From Isoetes taiwanensis (lineage: Eukaryota; Streptophyta; Lycopodiopsida; Isoetales; Isoetaceae), in assembly GCA_021234155.1 (NCBI GenBank), contig JAJEKV010000002.1:40537841-40601840 (forward strand): a DNA stretch of 64,000 nt, in the 5' to 3' direction. The notes beneath the pieces are model-generated. The model was not told the origin of the DNA. It worked only from the letters and a program-made list of their open reading frames with translations, and did no database searches. Within the stretch, counting starts at the first letter, position 1; each line of letters starts with the position of its first letter. Positions 34,938 through 46,019 of the stretch are shown here, piece by piece. The position numbers and the translations under genes are program-made.

Positions 34938-35211
34938 GTCTCACCTTCTAAAATTTAACCCATGTCCTTATGGGGCGTTATGGATTTACTGAAGCATTAA
35001 ATGATTCAAATGTCTCAAATATAATACAACTTTAACTCAAATCAAAACTTCACCTTAGAAGTATAACTGCTATCCATCTTACTGAACATACCATGAGAAG
35101 AACCCTTACCTCAAGTTGATCTATAATCCACCATTTCAATAGCTAAAGATCTAACCTGTTATCTGTAAATCAATGTCAACACCCCAAGATCCAACACGCT
35201 CTGATACCAAC

Positions 35212-35369
35212 TGTAACGTTCCTAACCGACATGCTCTTAACCAACTGGGCAAAACTTTCTAGACATTTATGAGTAGTCGCTTCTACCCATTTATGCGGGT
35301 GTCTCGGGAACGCCCCACAGGCACATTCAAGGTTCGAATACTCGAGAGGTCTACCATGGGCCCGTTACA
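35212..35369 (-). mobile_element. 158-bp LTR (family A), copy 4
   Basis: Reverse orientation, TGTAACGTTCC to GGGCCCGTTACA, with the primer-binding site at 35,198-35,209. The interior between it and unit B is about 275 bp, roughly 110 bp longer than at 25.1-25.3 kb, where an internal deletion is visible. Confidence 0.75.
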
Positions 35370-36366
35370 TGCTCGAGCTCTGACAGTGGCTGATTGAAGG
35401 CATCGAGGCATTCTTTGAGGGCGCCACTCCTTCTTCTTGTAGATTGGAAGGCTTTTTTTGTGTGGCAGTCAGTTCGAGGGTTTTGGCGAGTGTTTGGCGA
35501 GTTTTGGGCTTGAAACATGACATGTTTTTGCAGTGGATGTTTTGCAGTGGGGCTGCTGTAGCTTTGATTTGGGTTCCGGCAGCAGGGCTTGAACCGAGCA
35601 GGGGTTCAATAGGGTTTTAAGATCGGGAAATAGGCGTAGAAACAAAGCATCAAGCAAGCATAGTTATGTTTCTGATGCATCTGATTGTCTGTGCAGGTTG
35701 TTAAAAAATATCCTTTTGTTAAAGCAACAGCCCCAATAAAAATAGAAAATTTAAAGGGGCTCAACTCATGAATCAGAGCAATTTGGTAGTGCCAGTCCAG
35801 AATAACAGAACAATGGTTTTAATACCAACTACAAAGAGGTTTTATCGCCATATAATCCGCCCAACAAAAATTCGACCCAAATACAAAGATATATATCGCC
35901 CAGAAATGGCATTTATGGCAGACAACGAAGACCCAAAACAGAGAAACTCGTCTGTGGTAGAATAGAAGAGATTAATCCGAAAACTGCCTTCAGGTTTTAC
36001 ACTAATATGCTGTTCAGGTTTGTAGGATGCTCTTCAACTTTTACACCAATATGCTGATTGCTTAATCCGAGGAAAGCAGGGGCATTAATATAAAACTGGA
36101 GCTGGCAGAGAATGGCGATTCATCATACTAGTGCCCACAAAAATGGAGGAATTTTGAGTTGCCGTAGTAGCAGAGTGCCCACGAAATAGATATAGGCTAT
36201 GGCAGATCTGGTCTAGCAGCAGAACATCAATTGTTCACCGGATAAGCGGATTCGTCGACCCAATGTCGATTCCGCATTGGAGAGAATGTACACGTGGCGA
36301 GACACGAAACATCTTCCGACCAAAATAGAGACCCAACTTCCATTTTGATTTAGGGAAGAACCATAC
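35370..36366. other. Spacer, no recognised gene
   Basis: Short open frames on both strands without motifs. It could contain introns or lost exons of the DnaJ-zinc-finger fragment upstream on the minus strand. Confidence 0.35.
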
Positions 36367-36523
36367 CTGAGATCCAAATATCTAAATTGGAGACCAGAAC
36401 CTTGGCAAGTTGTACAGGTCATAGAACTTGCTCCTTCACAGTTTTTACATTTCGAAACATCTTTTTTGTCACCACCTAGATCAACTATGACTTGGCCATT
36501 CTCCATACAAAACCAACATGTTT
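36367..36523 (-). pseudogene. Single exon with DnaJ-type Cys-rich zinc motif
   Basis: The minus strand has an acceptor (TTTAAATTGCAG) at the upper end and a donor (CAG/GTATGG) at the lower end, bounding a frame with TCWFC, KCKNCEG and CTTCQGSG. Repeated CxxCxGxG is the zinc-binding pattern of DnaJ central domains and of plastid DnaJ-like factors such as BSD2 or LQY1. I see no neighbouring exons, so this is either one exon of a large-intron gene or a captured fragment. Exon boundaries are clear; the gene identity is not. Confidence 0.5.
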
Positions 36524-37509
36524 CTGCAATTTAAAATGCCTATAAGACCGATCCATATTCAAGAATTACGGTGAACACTCTGGTCTTTTCTCTAGTTTGT
36601 TGTTAAATTGCAAAAAAAGGAGTCTTGGTGGGGCATTTCCCTTTTTTACTAGTGTTCTATCCTTCTATCCTTTTGCTCCAAACCACAACAAATACTGGCG
36701 ACGCTATTTGCTTGAATCTTCTTGTTTTCTGACACATTGTTATAAGACACCAAAGCAATTATTTTGGACATTGACAGTCATTTTCTTTTCTGGAAGCAGG
36801 TTGAATGTTTGCATGACAAAGCAAACTTGAATGTTACTTGGCTTCCAAGTCAGCCACTAGAAGCAAGATATAAATATATAATTTTCAAACGAGATAAATG
36901 GAAAACAATAAAATTTATATCTGCCCGTTTTGTTTAACAACAAAAGAAAATAGCAGTAAACCGCAATTTATCCTTTCTATTTAAATTGATAGATGTAATG
37001 TGGGCTAGTATTATCTTTGTTGGTGGAAAAAACGGAAACATCAGGGTTGAAATCCCTGAGCTTCCTAAGCTATACACATTCGTATATGAGAATCTCATGC
37101 CAACAACAATTGCATTGTCCTAAATGCAACAAAAAAAACATAGTCTATCTTAATAACGAAACCATGAGCAATCACCTCATAAGGTTTGAGACATTTTATT
37201 ATGATTGGTCTGGAAGAAAAGTAAAATATAACTTGGCTTGAAAACCACTTTTAATTGAAATCCATAATTAATATTGATATATGGTCTAATGTACACAACT
37301 TCACTAACAAAATATTGTACATTGAAAATAAAATTATTATCGATTTATGGCCACAACTTCCTTAGAAAACCACGTTAAATTGAAAAACAAACTCGTTTGT
37401 GGCTTATGACCTAAAATTTAGCTATTTTCACTAGAAAGCCACTTTAAGTTTAGAGACTACATTATTAGTGGTTTATGGCCTATATTAACAAATAGACTAC
37501 ATACATAAA

Positions 37510-37892
37510 ATGCCTTTTGCAAACATCCCCAGGTCCTTGAAGCAGCTAATGGCTCGCTACAGAACAAGCTCGCATAAGTTGGAAATGGAAGTAGGGCGCT
37601 GGAGAAAAACACCAGTGGAGGAGAGAATATGCAAGTTATGTGACATGGGAAACATAGAAGATGAAGGTCATGTGTTCACTTCTTGTATATACAGACATAA
37701 GAGATAAGTACAGTATTGAAATCATAGATTTCTATTCATTGTTCACGCTACCACACATGGTTGTGGGGCAATATATAAAGGCGGTAGACACACACCGATC
37801 CTTTATACAGAATTGTAAATGACAATATATGTGGGCTCTATGGCCTCAAGGCCCAAAAGAGCTAGATAAATTAAAAAAAAAAAAAAAAAAAT
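37510..37892 (+). mobile_element. LINE C-terminal fragment with poly(A)
   Basis: The frame at 37,510-37,707 reads YRTSSHKLEMEVGRW followed by a CKLC...EGHVFTSC zinc knuckle, as at the C-terminus of non-LTR reverse transcriptases. A 3' region and an A tract at about 37,873-37,891 follow. It belongs to the same family type as 53,937-54,240. Confidence 0.6.
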
Positions 37893-38826
37893 ATAGCAAC
37901 TAAGCACTATTACAAACCAAATGAAGAAACTACCACAAATAACCATGATGGATAACCATGATAACAAAATAACACCATGTAACTAATAGTGGTTATTCAA
38001 CACATTAACCCACTTAGTAACATCAGTTTTTTATATTGGTTTCATGTAAAAAAAAAAATATTGTGAAAAACTAGTAATGATAATTTTTGGGGGGTCTTGT
38101 GCTTGGCTCCAACAATCTCGACCTGCCTTCGCGAAATCCAACGGACGACAGCCCAAATCCGATGGACAGCAACATTTTTCCAGAAAAAAAAAACCTTCAA
38201 AACGACCTAAATTGTCATTGGGAAAGCTAATTAATCAAGAGTTGCAGAACGAAGGGGCATAACTCTACACCGCGACCTATTCACATAGATAAAAATTATC
38301 AAAGAATAGGGAGCGTCGTATATATCAGATGTCGTCATGTTATAGCCACGGGCATATCCGTGGTATATCCATGTCTTTGACATGTTATAGCCACGCCCAA
38401 AAAAAATTACACAGCGTTTTTGTGGACTTAGAGGATTTTTTGCCATTTAAGGCTGGCTATAACATGTTCACGTCTGAGACTTACCGAGGCAAAAACCACA
38501 CGGCTTAACACAAAGTCATAAGCACGAGCTCTGATGTTGACTTGTTTGTCGAGGTTGGACTTACACAAAGTCATAAGCAAAACACGAGCTCTCAATGTTG
38601 ACAAGTTTGTCATAAACACGAGCTATCTTCGACTCCAGATGTCAACCCTCCATGAGGAGGCATCGAATCTAAATTTGCATCATTAGGTAGCATAATGCTG
38701 CTCTTTATGTATACTTCAAACAAGATTTTTAAGAAAAAATCCTTAATTTGCCCGATGTTACATTTCTTTTGAAAATTCAGGGCATCAACTTAAGCAAGTA
38801 AAAGATCTGGGGACGAACCCGAGATG
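37893..38826. other. Spacer downstream of the receptor kinase
   Basis: Contains TGTTATAGCCACG twice (38,338-38,400) around a CCACGG...CCGTGG hairpin, and an imperfect repeat with CAAAGTCATAAGCACGAGCT (38,508-38,630). No gene; it includes the 3' flank of the minus-strand kinase. Confidence 0.45.
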
Positions 38827-41349
38827 CTATCTGGGAGAAAGCGTATCAAGGGATTGATCAGCGCATGAGCTTGGATGGATGCGGATGGAAAAACTAGAAA
38901 TTGGCAGAATAGGATTAGAGAGAGGGGGATCGGGGATGTCAGATATGGAGTGGAGCAATTGAACAACGCGAAGCATGGAAGGGCGATCATCAGGATTCTG
39001 CTGAATACACCAACAAGCCAATCGAATCAGACCTGCAACTTCACCGGAATCGAAATGCTTGCCCAATTTAGGGTCAACAATGTCGAGCATTTGGCCGGTT
39101 GTAGATTTGAAGAGCGCCCACGAAGGGAGGTACCAGATCCGGCTGGAAGCGCAGTATGGATCCAAAACTCGTCTTCCGCTGATCATTTCAAGCAGCACAA
39201 TTCCATAGCTATACACATCGCATTTCTTCGTCACAATTGAATGCAGCGGCCACTCCGGCGCCAGATAACCGGGCGTTCCTCTCACCTCCGTCACCATGCT
39301 GCTAATTTCTTCGCTCACCAGCTTCGCCATTCCGAAATCCGACACCTTGGCCTTCAAATTTTCTCCCAGCAGAATATTTTGAGGCTTTATATCCAAATGC
39401 AGCACCGGAACCGAGCACCCTTCGTGCAGATATGCCAGCCCTTCTGCCGTATCCATCGCTATGGCCATCCTGCTCCTCCATGGTAGCACCCGAACTGGAT
39501 TATCAATAAATAGCCATTTATCCAGCGACCCATTTGGCATTGATTCGTAAACTAGCAGCCGATCTGCGCCTTCTATGCAGAATCCATAGAGCCGGACTAG
39601 ATTTACATGGCTTATTCCTGCCAGAGTTGTTACTTCTGCTTCAAATTCCTTCCTTCCCTGCCTCGCCCCTTGAAGCTTTTTCACTGCCACATTTCTGCCG
39701 TCTGTTAATTTTCCAGCAAAAACTGGGCCGAATCCGCCTGCGCCCAATTTATGTCTGAATCCATTGGTTGCAGTTTCCAGCTCCTTGAGAGAAAATCTCC
39801 GTGGCAAGCTAGGCAGGCTCTTGAGAAAATCATCCTCTACTACAGTTTTTCTGCAGGACTTTCTTCTTATTATAAGTAATGCTGCAGTTTGAATTAAAAG
39901 GATGAATCCTGCCGCAGCGGCAATGGATATGGCGATTACGACGCGGCGGGAGATGGAATTTTTGCGGGGGGATATTTGCACTTTCAGGTAAGCAGAGTAA
40001 TTTTTTTGCGGAGTTGAAGAAACCAATTTTAGAGTTGAAATACGACCGGAGAAATGGTAGCATGCTTTTGCAGATTCATTTGCAGAATCCTCGTAAAATG
40101 CAGCGGAACATGAACAATTTGAAAGGCAGAAGGAGAGGCAGTCCTCCCTGTTTGTCAGATTCAAAGGATCAAGGTATTTGTTGGGGAAATAAGTAACGTC
40201 GGAAACCTTGAAGAATTTATGATGGTTCATGCTGCTTGCATCACATGCCAAGCTTGTAACAGGCGGGCATCCATTTGAATCCGAATCCGAATAATTTGAA
40301 TACGTTGATGGAAATGCATTTTTTAAGGAAGAATCAGAAGAATCATCAGCAGACTGAATTGGGCAGCTGCATTGTCCGCTGAAGCAGACTCCATATGATC
40401 CGCAAAAGTCAGGCAGGAGGCAAGTATCCCGTGGCCCAAAAACCTCCGCATTTGTGATTAAATCCCCATCTTGCCAATAGTGATGCCTTAAATTGCCGTC
40501 GGATTCAAGCCGCAGAAATCTGAATTTGGAAGTAGAACGCAACGGAATACTGAATGTGGTGTTGAAGTTGCAGGATCCAGAACGATTCAACAGCAATACA
40601 TCATTCTGATAATCTGTGGGCTCTTGATAATCCAGAATCATCTCGCTGTCGCCACATTTCTGCATCACCGAGCTATAATTTGAAGTCTGGCCTTCAAATG
40701 TATAAACCCAATAGGGCAACGGCAGATCTGAATAGGTTGAATAGAGCACCACACCTGCAGGCTCCACAACAAAAGAATAATTCTCAGAATAGCTTGAATT
40801 GGCCGCTGTAAGCCGCATGCCCTGTTTTAAAATCTGTCCAGGCAACCAAGTATCATTTGGGTGATCAAAACTCTGCCATAAAACACCCTTGCTTGAATTA
40901 TAAACTACCATATTGCCGGATTCAGTCAATTCAAGAGCTGAAACATTTCCGGAGACGGACCAAACTATGTTGGAATCTGCATCGACGAGCTGGAGCTGGG
41001 ATCCGTCGTCTGAGACTCTGAGAACAGAGTCAACATTTCGACGGAATGGGGTGCCGGAATTCCAGACATCAATTGCAGTGGAAGAATTAAAGGGAAGAAG
41101 GCATAGGATCATGGTGACAGTGGTGGATAGATCGGCGCCAAAAAGACCGAGGACGAATGTATTGTGAGAAGATGTTATGCGTGAATTGTTGGCGAGCAGG
41201 GGCCAGAAATTACCATTTGTGAAGGATATGGAGCTTCCTCTTGTTGCCGACCAGCCTGGTGTCACAGAAAAAAGCTTTGCCTCTGCCATTCCTAATACTG
41301 CCACTGTCATCAAAAAAATCAATACCTTCTCCATTTTCGATTCCTTCAT
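38827..41349 (-). CDS. G-type lectin S-receptor-like serine/threonine kinase (SD-2 type)
   Basis: Single-exon frame of 840 residues. Order: signal peptide (hydrophobic 8-24), G-type/B-lectin domain (about 30-165, with LWQSFDHPNDTWLPGQ), S-locus glycoprotein region, EGF-like Cys cluster (310-330), PAN-like domain (about 365-455), transmembrane helix (470-494), kinase domain (about 533-800). Kinase landmarks: GAGGFGPV loop 536-543, VAVKK lysine 557, HLDIKPQNIL with Asp653, DFG 671-673, GTPGYLAPEW 691-700, DDRPSM 787-792. HLD replaces HRD, so it is a non-RD kinase, as in related S-domain kinases. Role by family: plasma-membrane receptor in defence, stress or self-recognition; the ligand is unknown. 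Met6 (41,332-41,334) is the likelier start because the first ATG lies only 22 nt from the TATA box. All key residues are present. Confidence 0.93.
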   Translation of the reverse strand: MKESKMEKVLIFLMTVAVLGMAEAKLFSVTPGWSATRGSSISFTNGNFWPLLANNSRITSSHNTFVLGLFGADLSTTVTMILCLLPFNSSTAIDVWNSGTPFRRNVDSVLRVSDDGSQLQLVDADSNIVWSVSGNVSALELTESGNMVVYNSSKGVLWQSFDHPNDTWLPGQILKQGMRLTAANSSYSENYSFVVEPAGVVLYSTYSDLPLPYWVYTFEGQTSNYSSVMQKCGDSEMILDYQEPTDYQNDVLLLNRSGSCNFNTTFSIPLRSTSKFRFLRLESDGNLRHHYWQDGDLITNAEVFGPRDTCLLPDFCGSYGVCFSGQCSCPIQSADDSSDSSLKNAFPSTYSNYSDSDSNGCPPVTSLACDASSMNHHKFFKVSDVTYFPNKYLDPLNLTNREDCLSFCLSNCSCSAAFYEDSANESAKACYHFSGRISTLKLVSSTPQKNYSAYLKVQISPRKNSISRRVVIAISIAAAAGFILLIQTAALLIIRRKSCRKTVVEDDFLKSLPSLPRRFSLKELETATNGFRHKLGAGGFGPVFAGKLTDGRNVAVKKLQGARQGRKEFEAEVTTLAGISHVNLVRLYGFCIEGADRLLVYESMPNGSLDKWLFIDNPVRVLPWRSRMAIAMDTAEGLAYLHEGCSVPVLHLDIKPQNILLGENLKAKVSDFGMAKLVSEEISSMVTEVRGTPGYLAPEWPLHSIVTKKCDVYSYGIVLLEMISGRRVLDPYCASSRIWYLPSWALFKSTTGQMLDIVDPKLGKHFDSGEVAGLIRLACWCIQQNPDDRPSMLRVVQLLHSISDIPDPPLSNPILPISSFSIRIHPSSCADQSLDTLSPR

Positions 41350-41370
41350 GCATTCCCAAATTCCATGTTG

Positions 41371-41378
41371 TATTTATA
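41371..41378 (-). promoter_or_regulatory. TATA box of the receptor kinase
   Basis: The minus strand reads GGATATAAATAC. Transcription would start about 25-30 nt downstream, at or past the first ATG, which favours Met6 as initiator. The inverted copy near 52,650 has lost this TATA (GAAAACAAATAC). Confidence 0.6.
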
Positions 41379-41580
41379 TCCAAAACTTGTAGACCACAGT
41401 GAAGGCGACCGATGCTTCAAACAAAAAAAAGCAAGGCCGCCTATGCGAACGCGTGGCCGCCACTCTAATGCTGCCACATGGACAAACATTATCAGACCCA
41501 GTCCTGTATCCTTTCTTTAGCGCGTAAGATGGAATTTTCCATACGTCGTCTGCTGAGATTTCTAGATAGAATGCTATGGA

Positions 41581-42318
41581 CAGGCACCCCTAATTTTCTA
41601 ATGACAGCCACTTTTTTTTGTTGGTCTTTCATATGACAGAAGGTTGATAAGTCCAACCTTTCAACTGACATACAAAAATTTTAATTGACGGAAGACCATT
41701 TTTCAGTTATAAACTTAGAACAAAACGGTAAATTACATAGTAGTAAATACTAATATAAACATAGAGTTAAAAAACTAATATAAACATATAGTTAAAAAGT
41801 TGAGTCACATCAACAAAACAACATAATTCAAGAGTCATCACAAGAAAGAACCAAAAAAAAAATTTCTTGGCCTTCGCCTGGCTTACCAGAAAAGCCATGC
41901 GTGGCAGCAGGCAGCTGGCTGGCAGAGCTGAATATCCCAAAATTGAGGCTAATTAGAATAATAATAGGAGGGAATCGAGATTCGGGTCGGGGGAATGGAT
42001 GGAAAATGTAGAAGTTTAAGTTAAAAAACAATATTTTTTAATATTGTTAGTTGTTTACCGAATTCATTTTTTATAGGGATAAGGGATGGTACATTAACTC
42101 TATATATACCTATAAAAATAACCCTAGTGCATACAAAAATGAAAGACAAATTTATATTTAGGACCTTTCAAATGACATACACTTTTTTTTTTGCCTTTCT
42201 CTATAACAGGCAAATTGATATTTGTTACCCTTCATATACAAGGCACTTTTTTTTTTGCCTGTTTTGACGGGGCAAAAAAGCCAAAAACAGGCCTGAAAGC
42301 CGTCAAACTTGAACCCTG
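41581..42318. mobile_element. hAT-like non-autonomous element, 738 bp
   Basis: Starts CAGGCACCCC and ends GAACCCTG (complement CAGGGTTC), as hAT termini do. Flanks are GCTATGGA (41,573-41,580) and GCTATGGC (42,319-42,326), an 8-bp duplication with one change. The opposite arm near 52,440-52,450 keeps the empty site. No coding sequence. Two internal TTTTTTTTTTGCCT-type stretches recur near 42,182 and 42,247. Confidence 0.8.
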
Positions 42319-42786
42319 GCTATGGCTAAGACATTAATCGGTTGCTATCCACTTGGTGGTATTTTATTTTGCTCATAATGTGGGTGTTCGTCATATTAAG
42401 AAGCTATTACAAAATTATACAAGCGTTTCTACCATGTAGGGCCTTCGCACATTTGAATGTGTATTAGTCGTTGTATGAGCCAACGTTGAAAAGATTTCAT
42501 GAGACCACGTGGGAAGATCCTATCGTATTCTAGTTTGTTACTAGATTGTACAAAGATCTGCAGACCACTTGAAATTCCATCGACGTTCTATAAAGGTGAA
42601 CATGAAGGTTACAATAGCACCATCTGTTCATAGAAGACTCAAAGATGAAGACAAATCTTTTGATCTTATATTTAAGATTTAAAGAAGCGCAGCTCTATGG
42701 TATAATGTTGAATAGAGCGCACTACAAGCAAGAGATTAGACAATTCTCAACACTGCCTTCAATGCACATCGATCCCCTCCCTCTTG

Positions 42787-43641
42787 TTTTTTTTTTTTTT
42801 TTTTTTTTTTTTTGAAAGATCAAATTAACTAATATTAATCCAGAGTAAATACATGACGAGCGATACTAGGGTCCTCCTGCCCACACTGGAGCGAGCACCC
42901 TCATGGCATGTATACCTACCTACGACTCAAGGCACAAACCTGCCAATACTGTCTACAATGAGGAGGGTCCTTTCCCAGACCGCTGCCTTGAACTGCTCTT
43001 TCCGAGGGGATGCCAGATAAGAAAGATATAGCTTGTACCTCAACTGTGGGATCAGAACCCCAGGCCGCACCTCCGCATTCCTGAACACCTTCATGCGACG
43101 TCGCTTCTAAATGAGCCACATCAACCAGGCTTTACACAAATGGAAGGCCAGACTCTAAAGCTGGGACCACCTGCTAGGGTAGACCCCCAAAAGAACCTCT
43201 TGACTACGGAGCGGGGTGTGGAAGAGACGTTGGAAGCACTGCCATGCTGGCTGGATGTCTGCACAAAGAAACATACAGTGCTCCAGGGACTCTACACAGG
43301 CACCACACATTGGGCACAGGGCACTGATCAACGGATTGATCCTGTGACCCACGTGTTCATCCTCAAGGATCGGTGCACTATCTGCCACAGCAACACTCGA
43401 ATCTTGGGGGGCGAGATTGGATTCCACACCCATCTCCAGATGTTGCCCAGTGATCACCCGGCACCTGAAGATTCCAGCCGTCCGCGGGAGGCAGCTCATC
43501 CTGAATTGCCAAAAGCTCATAACAAGACTTCACGAAATTTGAGAGATCAACTTTCGGGTGACACCTCCACACATGCCTTGACGCCTGCGGGGAGTTCAGC
43601 GGGAGAGCATTAGCCACATGCGCCCATATAGCGCAATCCCG
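42787..43641 (-). mobile_element. 5'-truncated LINE insertion with 14-bp TSD
   Basis: Flanked by TCCCCTCCCTCTTG at 42,773-42,786 and 43,642-43,655. The poly(A) tail appears as 27 T on the plus strand at 42,787-42,813, so the element is on the minus strand. The minus strand encodes the zinc knuckle CPMCGACVESLEHCMFLC of plant LINE reverse transcriptases (about 43,285-43,340). The site is empty in the other arm. The reverse transcriptase core is absent. Confidence 0.88.
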
Positions 43642-44037
43642 TCCCCTCCCTCTTGTTTGCTGGCTACTCTCTTGGACTAGTAGTTAGGAGGTCTTGTGTT
43701 CCAGTCTCCCTTGGGACATTTAAAGGACCGTCATATATCCCTATGGGATGCTATCATGTGGTATGACATAACAAGGTGTTGCCCATAGATGGTTGCCCTC
43801 CAATGCCTTGAGGGTGTGTGTGCATATTCCGACGTTGAGATGCACCCCTTAGCATTCGGTCTTTGTCTTCTAGACATATATAAGTATTGTAGAATAATTC
43901 TATTAGAATATTCTTTAGGGCACTAATGCGAGGCGTTCGTCCATTCTTCACTAACATTGTTGGATTGTGACACGCACATCGCCTGAGAGCTTGCAACATA
44001 CACTGGCCCCAATTTAGTCCATAGTTGTTTTTAAGCT

Positions 44038-45320
44038 AAGTGTTGTTTTATGCCAAAAACAACATCAAAATGGCACCAAAAATGCATGTGGTCATTTTAT
44101 TCGAATGCGTTAGAAGACCCAGTTGACTTTTGACAGAAATTTCCAACAGTGGTTTTTTAGCATCCTTTTCTTTTTTGTCAATGTGTCCTTTTTCTTCTCT
44201 ATTGTTTTTAGAGAGTATTTTCGGCATGTGGTTCAGTGATGCCTTTAAGGCACGAAATTTCGTAAAGATGCGATATTTCCCCAAAATTAAAAATGTGTGC
44301 ACGATGGTTTAGTAGGACATGTAAGCCCATGAAAAAAAAAAATCGCCCAAAAATGATGGCATGTTTTCCCGCTCCAGCCACCTTCGCCGGAACTAGAAGT
44401 CGAAAGGGAGAGAGGATCGCCCTAGAAACGATGGGTATGAATCCTCAGAAGTATTATGTCGCCATAGTTTCAAATTACTAAGATTATTTTTCTTATGGAT
44501 CGCCCTAACTTAAGAAATGTGCATTCCAGCTTATGGAGCTTCAATGAATTGAAGCCCCAAAAACCTAAGCCATGATCGTACCCTCATGCTCATCTGATTC
44601 TCAATCCTCCTGCAACAAAGGAATCGGCCATTCTTGAATCAATCCAGGCAATCTTTTCTACGTATAGGTAAGCATTGATTTTCTCTGTGTATAATTTTCA
44701 TATCCAGATTTTGTGGCCATCTAAATCAATCTAAGCAACTCACATAGTTGCTAGATCATAGAGATCAAGAATTCGACTTTAGATGCTTAGGTCCTGGAAG
44801 GCTTTTTAATTGAAGTTTGCCTGGTATATATGTATGTCTGTCATAATTCTTCATGTATTTTGCTTGATAATCTGCTTATACCCTATACATTAAGAGGAAC
44901 AAAAGACATGCTTCGACTAGCAAGCGACAATCCACAAACCAGAAGGCAAGGAAGGGAGATTTGCAATGAACTGCGATCCAACTTCTTGCAGATTCCACTT
45001 GTTACTTGTTATTTCTAATTATGGCCTTCAACTTCTTTTTCAGTTCGGCCTTATTCAGCTTATTCTGCTTCAAAGTGCAGACACAAAAGGTACTTCTGCA
45101 TCTTGTTCATTTTGCATAAGAAGAATGCCCAGTTTAATGTATGAAAAGCTTTTTATCCCATGATTTTATGAGCTGCATGTGAATATTGTCAATAATGAAA
45201 CATTCAACATGAAGGACTCACTGCTGATATGGCAATTAAATGCAGAATTAACATGAACAAAACACATGGATGCTTGATTTTCATAATCTTCCTTCATTTG
45301 GTGCCTTTTTGTTGGAAAAA
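44038..45320. other. Spacer inside the inverted repeat
   Basis: No gene supported. Short frames near 44,300-44,480 and 44,830-45,160 lack motifs. Confidence 0.4.
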
Positions 45321-45329
45321 TAGTTATAT

Positions 45330-45860
45330 CTATGTGACAGAATTGTGGGCGAGCAGAATTCCTTTTAAAGACCTGTGTAATTGTTCACATCTTTCAGATC
45401 TACACCTCGGTTCCATTAACTTTACAGGCAATACTCCACTGCATGTAAGCAAATGTTATGTTCTTAGTTCTGCATGTTGCTTAGAACTTAATTCTATTAG
45501 TTTAGAGGGCAATATTCCACATGAGCTAGCTAACCTCTCTACTCTCGAATATTTGATGCCTGGAAAGAACCTAATTGACAGGCAAACTCCAGAATCTACT
45601 GTATTTGGATCTGCATGACAATGAATTTGCTGCAGTGAAGACATCACAGGGCCATGCTCAGATCACAGTGCCATATTTGTATCAGTAGAAGGATTGGCAT
45701 TAGAAAACCATCACTGCTCTGCTCTCAAGTAAACAGATCTCGATTCTAATAATTTGAGAGATAACATTAATGAAGAGTTGGGCACTTGTTCTGCTCTGCA
45801 AATTTCGTTTTTGAATGATAGGTTTCTGAGCTGCCTTAAAGTGATGCAGGCTAAGGGACT
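45330..45860 (+). pseudogene. LRR receptor gene fragment
   Basis: The plus strand shows LRR units: LSDLHLGSINFTGNTP, then LNSISLEGNIPHELANLSTL, followed in other frames by a LDLHDNEF unit (about 45,600) and further degenerate units to about 45,860. This matches the NxLxGxIPxxLxxLxxL consensus of plant LRR receptor proteins. No kinase domain; frames are broken. Confidence 0.6.
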
Positions 45861-46019
45861 TGAGCAGAATTTATGCCCAAGAAAAACTCCTTCAAATGCA
45901 GTTAGATCTATCAGTTTTCAAGAAGTGGGTCTTTCTAGAATCTATTTTTTGTGCCAGCTCGCAGTGATAACTGTTTTCTGTGATAACTCTAGTAACAGTT
46001 TTCTGTGATAACTGCCTGC

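Larger units (their letters stand above)
41340..44037 (-). repeat. Left arm of large inverted repeat (element X)
   Basis: Pieces 41,340-41,580, 42,319-42,786 and 43,642-44,037 together match the reverse complement of 51,543-52,690. Two insertions interrupt this arm (41,581-42,318 and 42,787-43,641). The homology starts inside the first codons of the receptor kinase and covers its promoter. The part at 43,655-43,720 has a tRNA-like box-B sequence (GTGTTCCAGTC), hinting at a SINE-like component. Confidence 0.85.

Noticed and set aside
38875-41392. Plus-strand frames of 60-121 codons
   Set aside because: They are antisense shadows of the receptor kinase gene.
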